NCBI GenBank assembly: GCA_013177945.1
Contig: JABLXW010000013.1
Coordinates: 1 to 64,000, forward strand
DNA from: Bacillota bacterium
GTDB taxonomy: Bacteria > Bacillota > DSM-12270 > Thermacetogeniales > Thermacetogeniaceae
Length of the DNA: 64,000 nt
Direction of reading: 5' to 3'
The position numbers and the translations under genes were made by a program. This document shows positions 21,881 to 30,962 of this stretch, in pieces (position 1 is the stretch's first letter; the number at the start of each line of letters is the position of its first letter). Below the pieces are notes generated by a model. It was not told the DNA's origin and ran no database searches. It saw nothing but the letters and a program-made list of their open reading frames with translations.

Positions 21881-23385
21881 GGTTCCGGCGTTTGAAACTG
21901 GATTTACAGGTGATTATTTACTACACTGCCCGGATTCTGATGGGACTGGCAGCCCTCATGGTAATTCCCCTCATCACGGCTTTGTTTTTTCAGGAATGGA
22001 ACATTGCGCTGGACTTTCTGATCGGCATTTTTTTGTCTTTAATTACAGCATATACGCTCACCCTGCTTGCGTCCCCGGAGGCTTACAAATCAAAACTTTC
22101 CTGGGTTGACGGCCTGGTGGCAGTTACCGTGGCCTGGCTGCTCGGGATGATCCTTGCTGCTGTCCCGTACTATTTAAGCGGTTTTTACGGTTCTTTTCTC
22201 GATGCAACCTTTGATGTGATGAGCGGCTTAACAACCACCGGTTTGGTGCTGATTCAGGATCTTGATCACGTGCCTTACGGGATTAACATGTGGCGGCACC
22301 TCCTCACCTTTCTTGGCGGGCAGGGAATGGTCGTCCTCGCCCTTACCTTTCTTTTTCGCGAAATTTCTGGAGCTTTTAAACTGTATGTAGGGGAAGCGAA
22401 AGATGAGCAGCTTCTACCCAATGCAAAAAATACGGCGCGGGTGATCTGGTTCATCAGCATTATTTACCTGCTCGTCGGCACCTTTATCTTCTGGGTGGCC
22501 GGGTTGTTTATTGGATTGTCGCCGCTCAGGTCCTTTTTCCACGGTTTGTGGGTTTTTATGGCGGCCTGGAGCACGGGAGGCTTCGCTCCCCAGAGCCAGA
22601 ATGTTTTGTATTACCACAGCACCCTCTACGAACTGGTGACCGTTTTATTTTTTACGGTAGGGTCGTTTAACTTTGCCCTCCACTATACAATCTGGCGGGG
22701 AAACAGGCGGGAAATCTTCCGGAATCTGGAGATCATTTCCTTCTTTATTACCGTTAATCTTCTTTTCTCCCTCACCGCCGGGGGGTTGGCTCAGTCAGAT
22801 GTTTACACCGGCTTCTGGGACATCTTTCGCAAGGGGTACTATCATCTTATTTCCGGCCATACGACAACAGGGTTTATGACAGTTTATGCTTCTCAATTCC
22901 AGGGGTGGAGCGACCTCGCTCTTATAGGTTTAATTATTTCCATGCTTTTTGGGGCGAGTGCCTGTTCTACGGCGGGTGGTTTTAAGGCCCTCCGGATCGG
23001 GATTATCTGGCATACTTTAATCCGAGAGGTCAAACGGGTGATCAACCCTGAGCGGGCTGTTGTGACCGAGAAGTTTCATCACTTGCGGGATGTTCTTTTG
23101 GAGGAGCGCCACATGCGAAGCGCCCTCCTGATTGTGATTCTTTATATCACTACGTTTACGATTGCCACCGTGGCAGGTGTTGCCTCCGGCTACCCCCTGA
23201 TCCACTCCATGTTTGAAGCTGCTTCTGCAACCGGAAACGTGGGCCTGAGCATCGGGGTTGTCGCGCCTTCGATGCCCGGCTTGCTCAAAGCCCTTTACAT
23301 TTTGGTGATGTGGGTGGGACGCCTGGAATTTATGGCAGTTCTGGCAGGAGTGGCCTTTATCATTGAGGCTTTTAGGAGGAAGTAG
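21877..23385 (+). CDS. trkH: TrkH family potassium uptake protein
   Basis: A 502-residue membrane protein with four M1-P-M2 repeats. The selectivity-filter segments are visible (SGLTTTGL near residue 115, STGGFAP near 230, SGHTTTGFM near 330, SATGNVGLS near 450). It is the K+ conducting subunit regulated by the two TrkA proteins upstream. GTG 21877 overlaps the stop of the small membrane protein. Six bases after its stop comes the next membrane gene, so the operon probably continues. Confidence 0.93.
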   Translation: MRFRRLKLDLQVIIYYTARILMGLAALMVIPLITALFFQEWNIALDFLIGIFLSLITAYTLTLLASPEAYKSKLSWVDGLVAVTVAWLLGMILAAVPYYLSGFYGSFLDATFDVMSGLTTTGLVLIQDLDHVPYGINMWRHLLTFLGGQGMVVLALTFLFREISGAFKLYVGEAKDEQLLPNAKNTARVIWFISIIYLLVGTFIFWVAGLFIGLSPLRSFFHGLWVFMAAWSTGGFAPQSQNVLYYHSTLYELVTVLFFTVGSFNFALHYTIWRGNRREIFRNLEIISFFITVNLLFSLTAGGLAQSDVYTGFWDIFRKGYYHLISGHTTTGFMTVYASQFQGWSDLALIGLIISMLFGASACSTAGGFKALRIGIIWHTLIREVKRVINPERAVVTEKFHHLRDVLLEERHMRSALLIVILYITTFTIATVAGVASGYPLIHSMFEAASATGNVGLSIGVVAPSMPGLLKALYILVMWVGRLEFMAVLAGVAFIIEAFRRK

Positions 23386-23391
23386 AATTTA

Positions 23392-23886
23392 ATGGAACGG
23401 AGACTGGCCTGGTTTGCCCTTGGAGTTGCTTTGTTTTTTATCTTTCCGCGTCAGGTGTCGGCAGCGCCCGTCTCGAGTGCCGACCTCCTCAACTACGGAA
23501 GCAGGTACCAGGGAAAGCTTATTGAATTTGAGGGGGAAGTGATCGGCGATCTGATGAAGCGCGGGGAATATGCCTGGATTCCCGTCAGCGACGGCCTGAA
23601 CACGATCGGTGTTTGGGCCCCTGCTTTATATGTAGAACAGATTAAATATGTCGGGAGCTACCGGTACCGGGGAGACAGGGTTCGGGTAATCGGGATCTTC
23701 CACCAGGCTTGCCGCCAGCACGGGGGGGACCTGGACATTCATGCCAAAAGTCTTGAGATCATCAAGCAGGGTTGCCGGATTTCGCATCCTTTGGACCGGG
23801 CGCGTGTTCTTGGCGCCGGAATTCTGGGCCTCTTTGCAGTTATTCTTTTCTTTGTCAACCGTTTCAGAGTGCGGGACCTTTCTTGA
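23392..23886 (+). CDS. Membrane-anchored OB-fold-like protein (hypothetical)
   Basis: A 164-residue protein. Residues 1-24 are a signal peptide or first helix (LAWFALGVALFFIFPRQVSAA), residues 25-130 a beta-rich extracytoplasmic domain (YQGKLIEFEGEVIGDLM, YAWIPVSDGLNTIGVW, YRGDRVRVIGIFHQACRQHGG, LDIHAKSLEII) with the order of an OB fold, and residues 138-158 a C-terminal helix. A similar design occurs in nucleic-acid-binding-like OB proteins of anaerobes, but the function is unknown. It follows trkH after six bases and may be part of that operon. Confidence 0.7.
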   Translation: MERRLAWFALGVALFFIFPRQVSAAPVSSADLLNYGSRYQGKLIEFEGEVIGDLMKRGEYAWIPVSDGLNTIGVWAPALYVEQIKYVGSYRYRGDRVRVIGIFHQACRQHGGDLDIHAKSLEIIKQGCRISHPLDRARVLGAGILGLFAVILFFVNRFRVRDLS

Positions 23887-23973
23887 TTTGGCTGATGGAA
23901 CCTTGGTTGCCTGGTAGAATCCTTAATGGGGCCCGGGAAGGTGGGGATGCCTCTCAGGACATTTTTCCTGTTC

Positions 23974-24002
23974 TTGACCGGCCGCTTTTTTTAGGATATA
24001 AT
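23974..24002 (+). promoter_or_regulatory. Sigma-A promoter for tRNA-Val(GAC)
   Basis: TTGACC (23974-23979), 17-base spacer, TATAAT (23997-24002), 14 bases before the tRNA. Confidence 0.8.
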
Positions 24003-24016
24003 GAAGAGGCAAGCGT

Positions 24017-24091
24017 GGGCGCGTAGCTCAGTGGGAGAGCACCTCCTTGACGCGGAGGGGGTCGCAGGTTCAATCCCTGCCGCGCCCACCA
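24017..24091 (+). tRNA. tRNA-Val (GAC)
   Basis: Acceptor GGGCGCG pairs with CGCGCCC, encoded CCA. The anticodon loop TTGACGC is closed by CCTCC/GGAGG, giving GAC. It has its own promoter. Confidence 0.94.
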
Positions 24092-24212
24092 TTGTTTTTT
24101 CCCCCAGCATTCATGCGGGTTCTAGCTATTCCTGATTTCGCTTTTCTGGCTTTTGCCTGGATGCAAACACGGGAGTGATGCGGTTTTTCAGGAAGACAGG
24201 GGATGGTCATGA

Positions 24213-24263
24213 AGAGCTGGCGCGCGGTCGCAAATCTCGTCAGGCCAGCTCTTTTTTATTTTT
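24213..24263 (+). terminator. Terminator upstream of the HD-GYP gene
   Basis: A 9-bp stem (24213-24221 AGAGCTGGC with 24244-24252 GCCAGCTCT) and a 22-base loop are followed by a T-rich run. It lies between the tRNA and the HD-GYP gene. Two TATAAT boxes follow (24288-24293 and 24308-24313), without convincing -35 hexamers, and probably belong to the HD-GYP promoter. Confidence 0.75.
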
Positions 24264-24357
24264 TTAAATTTTTCTTAAATACTTTAGTATAATTTAGGAC
24301 TTTCTGGTATAATAAGGCTGGAAAACAGGGAGGAAGGTTTTGTAGGGGGAGGTCAGG

Positions 24358-25422
24358 ATGCGGCGGATACCCGTAGAAAAACTGGAGGCAGGAATGCAGT
24401 TGGCCCGGCCTATCTACAGTAAGGGAGGGCGGGTTCTGCTCGACAAAGGAATCAAATTAAAGGAAAGCTATATCAAACGCCTTGTCGAATTTGGCATCAC
24501 CCATGTTTATGTTTACGATGAGCGGATTGGGGACCTGGATGTCAACGAAATCGTAAACGAAGAGACGCGGCTTCAAGCCGCAGAAATTGTCCGCCAGGCT
24601 GTTGCCAACATCAGGTTTGGCGTCGGTTTGAACGTTCGTGAGATTAAGCGGGTGGTAATGGAAATCATGGACCAGATCCTTTTCAACCGCGAGACCCTTG
24701 CCCACCTTTCCGAAATCAGAATTGTCGGGGAATTCCTTTTTCACCACTCGGTAAATGTGGCGATTTACGCTCTTTTAACGGGAATTGCTATGAGCTACAA
24801 CAGCAGCCAGCTGCTTGATTTGGGGACAGGCGCCCTCCTGCATGATATCGGGAAAAGCAGGATGCCGGCCCGCCTCCTGAACAAATGCGAACCCCTCACG
24901 GGGCCTGAGGCAGAGGAAATGAAAAAACACACCGTTTACGGGTTTGACCTGCTCCGAAAAGAAAACGACTTGAGCCTTCTTTCGGCACACGTGGCCTTTC
25001 AGCATCACGAGCGTTTTGACGGCACCGGATACCCCCGCGGCCTGAAAGGAACGGAAATCCACGAGTATGCCCGCATTGCTGCTGTAGCCAATACGTACGA
25101 CCTTCTCGTAGGCGGGCTTGAAGGGACGCGCCTTCTCCCTTACCAGACGGTAGAATATATCGTGGCACAGGCGGGGCACGCCTTCGACCCCGAAGTTGTG
25201 AAACTGTTTTCGACAAATATTGCCGTTTATCCCCTGGGGAGTCTGGTGCGTTTGAATACCGGAGAAAAGGGGGTCGTCATTCAGATTCCCAGGAATTATC
25301 CCACCCGTCCCGTTGTTAAGCTCCTTTATGATGGAGCAGGCAAACCATATCAGGGGGAGTTTCCTGAAGTCGATCTCCTTAAAGAATTGACTGTTTTCGT
25401 GGAAGAGGTGCTGGAAGAGTAA
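24358..25422 (+). CDS. HD-GYP domain protein (probable c-di-GMP phosphodiesterase)
   Basis: A 354-residue cytosolic protein. The N-terminal 110 residues resemble the DUF3391-like lead-in (IPVEKLEAGMQLARPIYS). The HD motif ALLHDIGKSRMP is near residue 165 and the GYP-type HHERFDGTGYPRGL near residue 220, with the intervening KKHTVYGFDLL and the AVANTYDLL helix. These are the metal ligands of c-di-GMP phosphodiesterases. The gene follows a long AT-rich leader with tandem TATAAT boxes and GGGGGAGGTCAGG as SD. Confidence 0.88.
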   Translation: MRRIPVEKLEAGMQLARPIYSKGGRVLLDKGIKLKESYIKRLVEFGITHVYVYDERIGDLDVNEIVNEETRLQAAEIVRQAVANIRFGVGLNVREIKRVVMEIMDQILFNRETLAHLSEIRIVGEFLFHHSVNVAIYALLTGIAMSYNSSQLLDLGTGALLHDIGKSRMPARLLNKCEPLTGPEAEEMKKHTVYGFDLLRKENDLSLLSAHVAFQHHERFDGTGYPRGLKGTEIHEYARIAAVANTYDLLVGGLEGTRLLPYQTVEYIVAQAGHAFDPEVVKLFSTNIAVYPLGSLVRLNTGEKGVVIQIPRNYPTRPVVKLLYDGAGKPYQGEFPEVDLLKELTVFVEEVLEE

Positions 25423-25497
25423 TTTTTCTTGTATAACGAGAAAACCCCTTCCGTATAATAACATATCATGTATTGAAGAGAGAGGAAGGGGTGAAAG

Positions 25498-26385
25498 TTG
25501 TTGGCCTCTTATCTTACGCTTGGAACGGCTATATATAAAAACGAAGTGCGGGAACGGCTGAAGGCGGAACTCCTCTTTTTGACCCGCGAAGGTCTGTCTG
25601 TGGAACTGGAGGAGAAGGAAAGAGCCCCGTGGACGTTTTTCGTTCTCTGCGACTCCCATGAAAAAAAACGCGGGGAGAAAAGGATTGCCTGTCGTTTTGC
25701 TGTTGCCAAGGCAATTTCAGATCTCCTTGTCAACCATGTAGAAGTCATCTTCGTAAAGAAGCATGTTGACAAATGCTATAAACACTGGCTCTCCCACGAA
25801 CGGGAGGAAGTGGCGAGCCGGGCTCTGGAAGTTCTCGAAAAACTGCGGGTTATCCGGAGAAACAGATTGCTGCAGAATCTCTACGACTACCTGGCCGACC
25901 ATCAGGTTTTAATCATTGAAGGGTACGCCAGTTTCCGCTTGAAGGATTACTGGAACCAGCTTCGAAGAATGGTTAACCGGGTTGGCCAGGAGTTTTTGGC
26001 CGCAAAGGATTACCTTGAGTTTATCCGCCTGCTTCGCTATTTTATAGAGATTCAGGAGCCGAAAATTAAAGAAGTTCACGTTTTGATCAGTCCGGCGGGA
26101 ACCTGCTACCTTTCTGATCAAAAAGGAAACATTATCCGGAAAGAGCTTCTCAAGGCCCCGTCCCTGGCCGTTAATAAAGAAGGGTTCAGCTATGAGGATT
26201 TTTTGCTGAGCATTTTAATTACTCTGGCACCCCAAAGAATTACCTTTCATGTTCCCGACCGGATCTGGCACTGTGAATCCCTTCAGGTAATTCAGCAGGT
26301 CTTTGGTGGTCGGGTGGCGCGCTGCGGCGGTTGCGAGAAATGCCAGCATCTGCCTGCCCTGCCCACGAAAATGCGAACCGATTGA
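25498..26385 (+). CDS. ytxC: YtxC-like putative sporulation protein
   Basis: A 295-residue protein of the YtxC family, which is found in spore formers and expressed during sporulation with no known activity. Recognisable elements are FAVAKAISDLLVNHVE, the IIEGYASFRLKDYWNQL block near residue 140, KEVHVLISPAGTCYLSD and the C-terminal CGGCEKC. TTG 25498 follows AGGAAGGGG with normal spacing. A TATAAT box at 25454-25459 is upstream. The stop codon overlaps the -35 of the thrS promoter. Confidence 0.8.
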   Translation: MLASYLTLGTAIYKNEVRERLKAELLFLTREGLSVELEEKERAPWTFFVLCDSHEKKRGEKRIACRFAVAKAISDLLVNHVEVIFVKKHVDKCYKHWLSHEREEVASRALEVLEKLRVIRRNRLLQNLYDYLADHQVLIIEGYASFRLKDYWNQLRRMVNRVGQEFLAAKDYLEFIRLLRYFIEIQEPKIKEVHVLISPAGTCYLSDQKGNIIRKELLKAPSLAVNKEGFSYEDFLLSILITLAPQRITFHVPDRIWHCESLQVIQQVFGGRVARCGGCEKCQHLPALPTKMRTD

Positions 26386-26410
26386 CAAATTGCTTTATCC
26401 GCCTTATAAT
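26382..26410 (+). promoter_or_regulatory. Consensus sigma-A promoter of thrS
   Basis: TTGACA (26382-26387), 17-base spacer, TATAAT (26405-26410). The -35 hexamer includes the stop codon of the ytxC gene. Confidence 0.88.
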
Positions 26411-26414
26411 TGCT

Positions 26415-26692
26415 CCGTAGGCAAACCTTCCGTAAAGTTAATATGGAAAAACGCACGATGAAGGGAAGAGTACCTTTACACTGGCCCCAGAGAGGAGGTG
26501 CAGCTTGCTGGAAGCACCTCTGGCAAAAGGTAAAGGGAAAACCACCCCGGAGGGTTCTCTGAAAAGCAGCACGCGTTAAGGAGAACGGCGGCACTCCGTT
26601 AGATGTGCAGACGAGAGGGCGGTCAAAAACCGTCAATTGGGGTGGAACCGCGAGGAAAATCTCGTCCCCGGTGGGGGATGAGATTTTTTATT
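26415..26692 (+). ncRNA. T-box leader of thrS
   Basis: Stem I spans about 26430-26550 with CCTTTAC/GTAAAGG pairing and a probable specifier codon ACC (Thr) at 26541-26543, just before the ACCCC of the closing helix. The T-box sequence GGTGGAACCGCG is at 26641-26652. A 13-bp terminator (26657-26669 with 26074-type GGGGATGAG arm at 26674-26686, one G-U pair) ends in a T-run. Uncharged tRNA-Thr should favour the antiterminator and thrS expression. The specifier position is read by eye. Confidence 0.9.
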
Positions 26693-26718
26693 TTAAAAGA
26701 TCATCAGGAGGATGTGGT

Positions 26719-28647
26719 ATGAAGGAGAATCTCGAACAGGGTCTAATCCCGGTTATTCTGAAGGATGGAAGTGTTTGCGAGGTCCCGCCCGGGAGCACCT
26801 GGGGTGATGTTGCTGCCGGGATCAGCAGAAGGCTAGCCAGAGAGGCGGTCGTGGCCAGGGTTGACGGGGAACTCCGGGATCTCCAGAGCCCTGCCCGGGC
26901 CGGGGAGAAGGTAGAGTTTCTCACTTTTGAGGCTGAAGCAGGGAGGGCGGTTTACCGCCACACTTCCGCCCACATTCTCGCCCAGGCAGTGAAGCGCCTT
27001 TTTCCCGAAGCCAGGCTCGCGATAGGTCCTGCCATTGAAGACGGTTTTTATTACGATTTTGACCTCGACCATTCCTTTACACCCGAAGATCTCGTGCGGA
27101 TTGAGGCGGAAATGAAGAAGATTATCCAGGCGGACTACCCTGTGGTAAGAAGGGAAGTATCCCGCGCCGAGGCGGAGGAGTATTTTAAAAATCGGGGAGA
27201 AACGTACAAACTGGAGTTAATTCAGGAATTGCCTCCTGATGCCGGGATTAGTCTTTATCAGCAGGGGGAGTTTACAGATCTTTGTTTGGGGCCCCACCTG
27301 CCCCGGACGGGCATGGTCGGAGCCCTGAAATTGCTCAGCGTCGCCGGGGCCTACTGGCGCGGAAGCGAAAAGAACAAGATGCTCCAGCGGATCTACGGCA
27401 CTTCATTCCCCAGACAGAAGGATCTGGAGGAGTACCTCAACCGTTTGGAGGAGGCAAAACGAAGGGACCACCGGAAGCTGGGGCAGGAGCTGGACCTCTT
27501 CGGCATCGTCGGGGAAGGGCCGGGATTCCCCTTCTTTTACCCGCGGGGGATGATTATCCGGACCGAGCTGGAAAACTTTTGGAGGGAGGAGCACCGGCGC
27601 CGGGGCTACCAGGAAATTAAAAGTCCGGTAATCCTGCACCGTTCGCTCTGGGAAAGGTCAGGCCACTGGGATCTGTATAAAGAAAACATGTACTTTTTAA
27701 AGATCGATGACGAAGACTTTGCCGTCAAGCCGATGAACTGCCCCGGCGCCATTCTTTATTATAAAACAAGGCTTCATTCTTATCGCGAATTCCCGCTCCG
27801 CATCGCTGAACTCGGCCTGGTGCACCGCCATGAACGTTCCGGTGTTCTGCACGGCCTTTTGCGGGTCCGCTGCTTTACCCAGGACGATGCCCACATCTTC
27901 ATGCTTCCCAGTCAGGTGACAGATGAAATCATCGGAGTGATTGACCTTGTTGATTATTTTTACAGAACCTTTAATTTTCCTTACCGCGTAGAGTTGTCAA
28001 CAAGGCCGGAGAAGGCCCTGGGCTCCCAGGAGGTTTGGGATCAGGCAACCCGGAGTTTAAGGGAGGCATTGGATAAAAAAGGAATTTCTTATCGGGTGAA
28101 CGAAGGCGAAGGCGCCTTTTACGGCCCGAAAATCGACTTCCACCTGGAGGACTCGCTCGGACGAAGCTGGCAGTGCGGGACAATTCAGCTGGACTTCGTG
28201 AATCCTGAAAATTTCGATCTCACCTACATTGGAGAAGATGGGCAGAAACACAGACCGGTTATGATTCACCGGGTTGTTTTCGGGAGCATCGAGCGTTTTT
28301 TGGGGATCCTTACAGAGCACTATGGCGGGGCCTTTCCTGTCTGGCTGGCTCCCGTTCAGGTGAAAATAATTTCCGTTGCCTCCCGCCATGCTCCCTATGC
28401 GCATGAAGTCGCAAGATTTCTCGAAACAAGAGGAATCAGAGTGGAAGTGGATGATCGGAACGAGAGGGTGGGTTACAAGATCAGGGAGGGCGAACTCGAA
28501 AAGGTTCCGTATTTACTTGTCGTTGGTGACCAGGAAGTGGAGGCAGGAGTCGTAAGGGTAAGGGCGCGCGGCCTGGGGGATCAGGGTCCTGCCGTTCTGG
28601 AGCAGTTTTTCCGGCAGCTTCGGGAAGAAATCGAACAGAAGCAATGA
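26719..28647 (+). CDS. thrS: Threonine--tRNA ligase
   Basis: A 642-residue class II synthetase. Order: TGS domain (about 5-65), the second additional (editing) domain with HTSAHILAQAVKRLFP, and the catalytic core with KPMNCPGAILYYK and RCFTQDDAHIF; then the anticodon-binding domain from about residue 545 (VWLAPVQVKIISVA). The Cys/His zinc ligands are in MNCPG and the following blocks. ATG 26719 has AGGAGG seven bases upstream; the frame is open through the leader but the longer reading is not used. Regulated by the T-box. Confidence 0.97.
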   Translation: MKENLEQGLIPVILKDGSVCEVPPGSTWGDVAAGISRRLAREAVVARVDGELRDLQSPARAGEKVEFLTFEAEAGRAVYRHTSAHILAQAVKRLFPEARLAIGPAIEDGFYYDFDLDHSFTPEDLVRIEAEMKKIIQADYPVVRREVSRAEAEEYFKNRGETYKLELIQELPPDAGISLYQQGEFTDLCLGPHLPRTGMVGALKLLSVAGAYWRGSEKNKMLQRIYGTSFPRQKDLEEYLNRLEEAKRRDHRKLGQELDLFGIVGEGPGFPFFYPRGMIIRTELENFWREEHRRRGYQEIKSPVILHRSLWERSGHWDLYKENMYFLKIDDEDFAVKPMNCPGAILYYKTRLHSYREFPLRIAELGLVHRHERSGVLHGLLRVRCFTQDDAHIFMLPSQVTDEIIGVIDLVDYFYRTFNFPYRVELSTRPEKALGSQEVWDQATRSLREALDKKGISYRVNEGEGAFYGPKIDFHLEDSLGRSWQCGTIQLDFVNPENFDLTYIGEDGQKHRPVMIHRVVFGSIERFLGILTEHYGGAFPVWLAPVQVKIISVASRHAPYAHEVARFLETRGIRVEVDDRNERVGYKIREGELEKVPYLLVVGDQEVEAGVVRVRARGLGDQGPAVLEQFFRQLREEIEQKQ

Positions 28648-28676
28648 TTGACATGAACAAAACCTCGTGTTATACT
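28648..28676 (+). promoter_or_regulatory. Sigma-A promoter of the infC operon
   Basis: TTGACA (28648-28653), 17-base spacer, TATACT (28671-28676). The -35 begins right after the thrS stop codon. Confidence 0.85.
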
Positions 28677-28682
28677 AAACTC

Positions 28683-28830
28683 GGCTTTATTTCAGGAAGA
28701 TCTGGCATGACAAAGCAGAAGCCACTCGCTTCTCACCTTAGGGCGCGTTGCTGCTAAGGTTCCCGGAGAAAAAAACCGGAAAAAGTTGCCTGGATCAAAA
28801 GCGGGTGGGATGCCCGCTTTTTGTCGTATT
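28683..28830 (+). promoter_or_regulatory. infC-rpmI-rplT leader with attenuator
   Basis: About 190 bases separate the promoter from infC. The leader contains a long imperfect helix region (28700-28790), then a strong 9-bp terminator (28797-28805 AAAAGCGGG with 28813-28821 CCCGCTTTT) with T-runs. Such leaders (L20 leader class) bind ribosomal protein L20 in Firmicutes and attenuate the operon. I recognise position and layout, not the full consensus. Confidence 0.6.
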
Positions 28831-28874
28831 TTTTGCTGCATCTTAAATGTTCCTGCCCAAGGAGGTGACACCTG

Positions 28875-29417
28875 ATTAACAAAGATTTACGGGTTAACGA
28901 AGAAATCCGTGCCCGGGAAGTTCGTTTAGTGAACAGCGACGGTCAGCAACTCGGAATTATGCCCCTCAAAGAGGGACTCCGCGTCGCAATGGAGCAGGGT
29001 CTGGACCTGGTCGAGGTAGCCCCGCACGCCAAACCCCCCGTCTGCCGGATTATGGATTACGGAAAGTACAAGTACGAGCAGAGCAAAAGGGAGCGGGAAG
29101 CCCGCAAGAAGCAGCGCATTATCAATGTAAAAGAGTTGAAGTTGCGGCCCAATATCGAAGAACACGACTTTCGGGTTAAGGTTAAGAACGCCCAGCGCTT
29201 CCTGATGGACGGGGATAAGGTCAAGATTACTTTGATGTTTCGGGGACGCGAGATCTCCCATGCCGAGTTGGGGCACAACCTCTGTCTCAGATTCTACGAG
29301 CAGGTGCGGGACCTGGCGGTTATGGAGAAAGAGCCGAAAATCGAAGGAAGAAACATGATCATGATCCTGGCGCCGAAAAACCAGGAGCAGGTGAAAGGAG
29401 ATTTAAGAGATGCCTAA
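28875..29417 (+). CDS. infC: Translation initiation factor IF-3
   Basis: A 180-residue factor that prevents premature 50S joining and checks start codons. ATT 28875 is taken as start because it follows AAGGAGGTG with nine-base spacing and restores the N-terminus (I/M)[18 protein letters not shown] that all homologs have; the first canonical codon, GTG 28929, would cut off conserved residues. AUU starts are the classical device by which IF-3 represses its own synthesis. N domain 1-80, linker rich in Lys/Arg, C domain 90-180 ([12 protein letters not shown]). Stop overlaps rpmI. Confidence 0.95.
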   Translation: MNKDLRVNEEIRAREVRLVNSDGQQLGIMPLKEGLRVAMEQGLDLVEVAPHAKPPVCRIMDYGKYKYEQSKREREARKKQRIINVKELKLRPNIEEHDFRVKVKNAQRFLMDGDKVKITLMFRGREISHAELGHNLCLRFYEQVRDLAVMEKEPKIEGRNMIMILAPKNQEQVKGDLRDA

Positions 29418-29607
29418 AATGAAAACTCATCGGGGCGCAGCAAAAAGGTTTAAACGGACTGCGAACGGACTCTGGAAGCGGGCAAGAGCATGGAAAAGCC
29501 ACCTTTTGGCGAAGAAATCAAGCAGACGAAAGCGCCGGCTCCGGCACCCTGACCTGATCAGCGCTGCGGACCGGAAGCGGGTAGAGAGGCTTTTGCCTTA
29601 TCTGTAA
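29410..29607 (+). CDS. rpmI: 50S ribosomal protein L35
   Basis: 65 residues, strongly basic, with the family start [19 protein letters not shown]. It overlaps the end of infC by eight bases, consistent with translational coupling. Confidence 0.97.
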   Translation: MPKMKTHRGAAKRFKRTANGLWKRARAWKSHLLAKKSSRRKRRLRHPDLISAADRKRVERLLPYL

Positions 29608-29629
29608 AAATTTAAGGAGGTTTTTGGTC

Positions 29630-29983
29630 ATGGCGAGAGTAAAAGGCGGTCCGGTAACACGGCGCCGGCATAAAAAAATCCTAAAGCTTGCCCGTGGTTA
29701 CCGGGGGGCAAAGAGCAAGTTATACCGCCCGGCACGCGAGCAGGTAATGAAATCCCTTTTTTATGCTTATGTGCACAGAAGGCTGCGGAAGCGGGATTTC
29801 CGGAAGTTGTGGATTACCAGGATCAACGCCGCTGCTCGTCTAAACGGGCTGTCTTACAGCAGATTTATGAACGGTTTGAAGAAGGCCGGGGTTGCCGTCA
29901 ACCGGAAGATGCTTGCGGAGCTGGCCGTCAACGATGAGGCTGCTTTTGGAAAACTGGTAGATCTTGCGAAAAAGCACCTGTAG
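29630..29983 (+). CDS. rplT: 50S ribosomal protein L20
   Basis: 117 residues, basic, [20 protein letters not shown] at the start and [18 protein letters not shown] near residue 80. ATG 29630 has AAGGAGG nine bases upstream. L20 both assembles early into 50S and represses its own operon in Firmicutes. Confidence 0.97.
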   Translation: MARVKGGPVTRRRHKKILKLARGYRGAKSKLYRPAREQVMKSLFYAYVHRRLRKRDFRKLWITRINAAARLNGLSYSRFMNGLKKAGVAVNRKMLAELAVNDEAAFGKLVDLAKKHL

Positions 29984-30004
29984 TTTGATATTTTTCTCCA
30001 CACG

Positions 30005-30033
30005 AGTATGGTGTCCAGCCATACTTTTTTTAT
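30005..30033 (+). terminator. Terminator after rplT
   Basis: A 7-bp stem (30005-30011 AGTATGG with 30019-30025 CCATACT), seven-base loop and a run of seven T. Confidence 0.8.
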
Positions 30034-30071
30034 GGCCTTAACCAAATCCATCAGAGGAAGGGTGGCTCCTT

Positions 30072-30866
30072 GTGGAGCAGATGTTGAAAAAACAGGTGCT
30101 GCAGTTTGCCCGCAATCTGAAAAAACGAAGTGCACGCGAGGCCGGACGGCGCTTCCTTATCGAAGGGCCGAACTTTGTGGCGGAGGCCTTAAAAGCGGGG
30201 GTGTGCCTCGATTTTATTCTTTATACGGAAAAAATCCTGCGGCGGGAAAAAGGGAGAAATGTTCTCCAGCAGGCCCGCCTGCGCCGGATTCCTTCTTTCC
30301 TGATCGGAGAGCGGGAATTTCAAAGGCTTTCGGAGACAGAAACTCCCCAGGGGATTCTCGCGGTGGGAGCAAAGCCGGTCTGGCGGGAAGAGGAACTGCT
30401 TGCACAGCCCGAAGGAATATTTCTTGCCCTCGACGGCATCCAGGACCCGGGCAATCTGGGGACGATCATCAGGACCGGGGACGGAGTTGGGGTGAGTGCT
30501 GTTTACCTGGGGCGGGGGACGGTTGATCTGTATAACCCCAAGGTCCTCCGGGCAACGATGGGGTCGATTTTCCGCGTCCCTGCATTTTCTAAGGTAGACC
30601 TCTCTGAACTGCTTGAAAAAATGAGACGGCTGAACGTTTTTATTGTTGCCTCTGTTCCTCATGCCGGGGTGGCGTATTTTAGGGCAAACTTGAGGCACTC
30701 CCGCCTTGTCCTGGTCATCGGCAACGAGGCGCGGGGGATTAGCGCGGAACTCAAAACCTTGGCAGATGAAATTGTGAGCATTCCCACCCGACCTGAGGTT
30801 GACTCGCTAAACGCAGCAGTCGCGGCATCCCTGATCCTCTATGAAATTTACCGCCAGAAATCCTGA
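30072..30866 (+). CDS. SpoU-family RNA 2'-O-methyltransferase
   Basis: A 264-residue TrmH/SpoU methyltransferase. The N-terminal substrate-binding domain (EAGRRFLIEGPNFVAEAL) precedes the knotted SPOUT domain with LDGIQDPGNLGTIIRT (motif 1, near residue 119), LVIGNEARGIS (motif 2, near 216) and SLNAAVAASLILYE (motif 3). It probably methylates 23S rRNA, as RlmB-type enzymes do. GTG 30072 follows GGAAGGGTGG; ATG 30081 is an alternative. The gene sits between rplT and pheS as in many Clostridia. Confidence 0.92.
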   Translation: MEQMLKKQVLQFARNLKKRSAREAGRRFLIEGPNFVAEALKAGVCLDFILYTEKILRREKGRNVLQQARLRRIPSFLIGEREFQRLSETETPQGILAVGAKPVWREEELLAQPEGIFLALDGIQDPGNLGTIIRTGDGVGVSAVYLGRGTVDLYNPKVLRATMGSIFRVPAFSKVDLSELLEKMRRLNVFIVASVPHAGVAYFRANLRHSRLVLVIGNEARGISAELKTLADEIVSIPTRPEVDSLNAAVAASLILYEIYRQKS

Positions 30867-30922
30867 AAATTTTTAAAATGTCCAAAACCCCCGCGGCCGG
30901 GGGCGCCCCGGTCAAGTAGCTG

Positions 30923-30952
30923 TTGTGGGGAAGCAGAAGGTTGTGATATAAT
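30923..30952 (+). promoter_or_regulatory. Promoter upstream of the YqzL-like peptide and pheST leader
   Basis: TTGTGG (30923-30928), 18-base spacer, TATAAT (30947-30952). Transcription would start near 30959 and include the small coding frame and then the T-box. Confidence 0.6.
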
Positions 30953-30962
30953 CCTGTCAAGG

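Noticed and set aside
24209-24292. 27-codon frame over the terminator upstream of the HD-GYP gene
   Set aside because: It runs through a terminator stem and a poly-T tract; coincidental.
24775-25659. 294-codon minus-strand frame
   Set aside because: Antisense shadow of the HD-GYP and ytxC genes; no SD and no domain pattern.
30880-30915. GC-rich hairpin after the SpoU methyltransferase gene as terminator
   Set aside because: The stem CCCCCG/CGGGGG lacks a following T-run on the plus strand.
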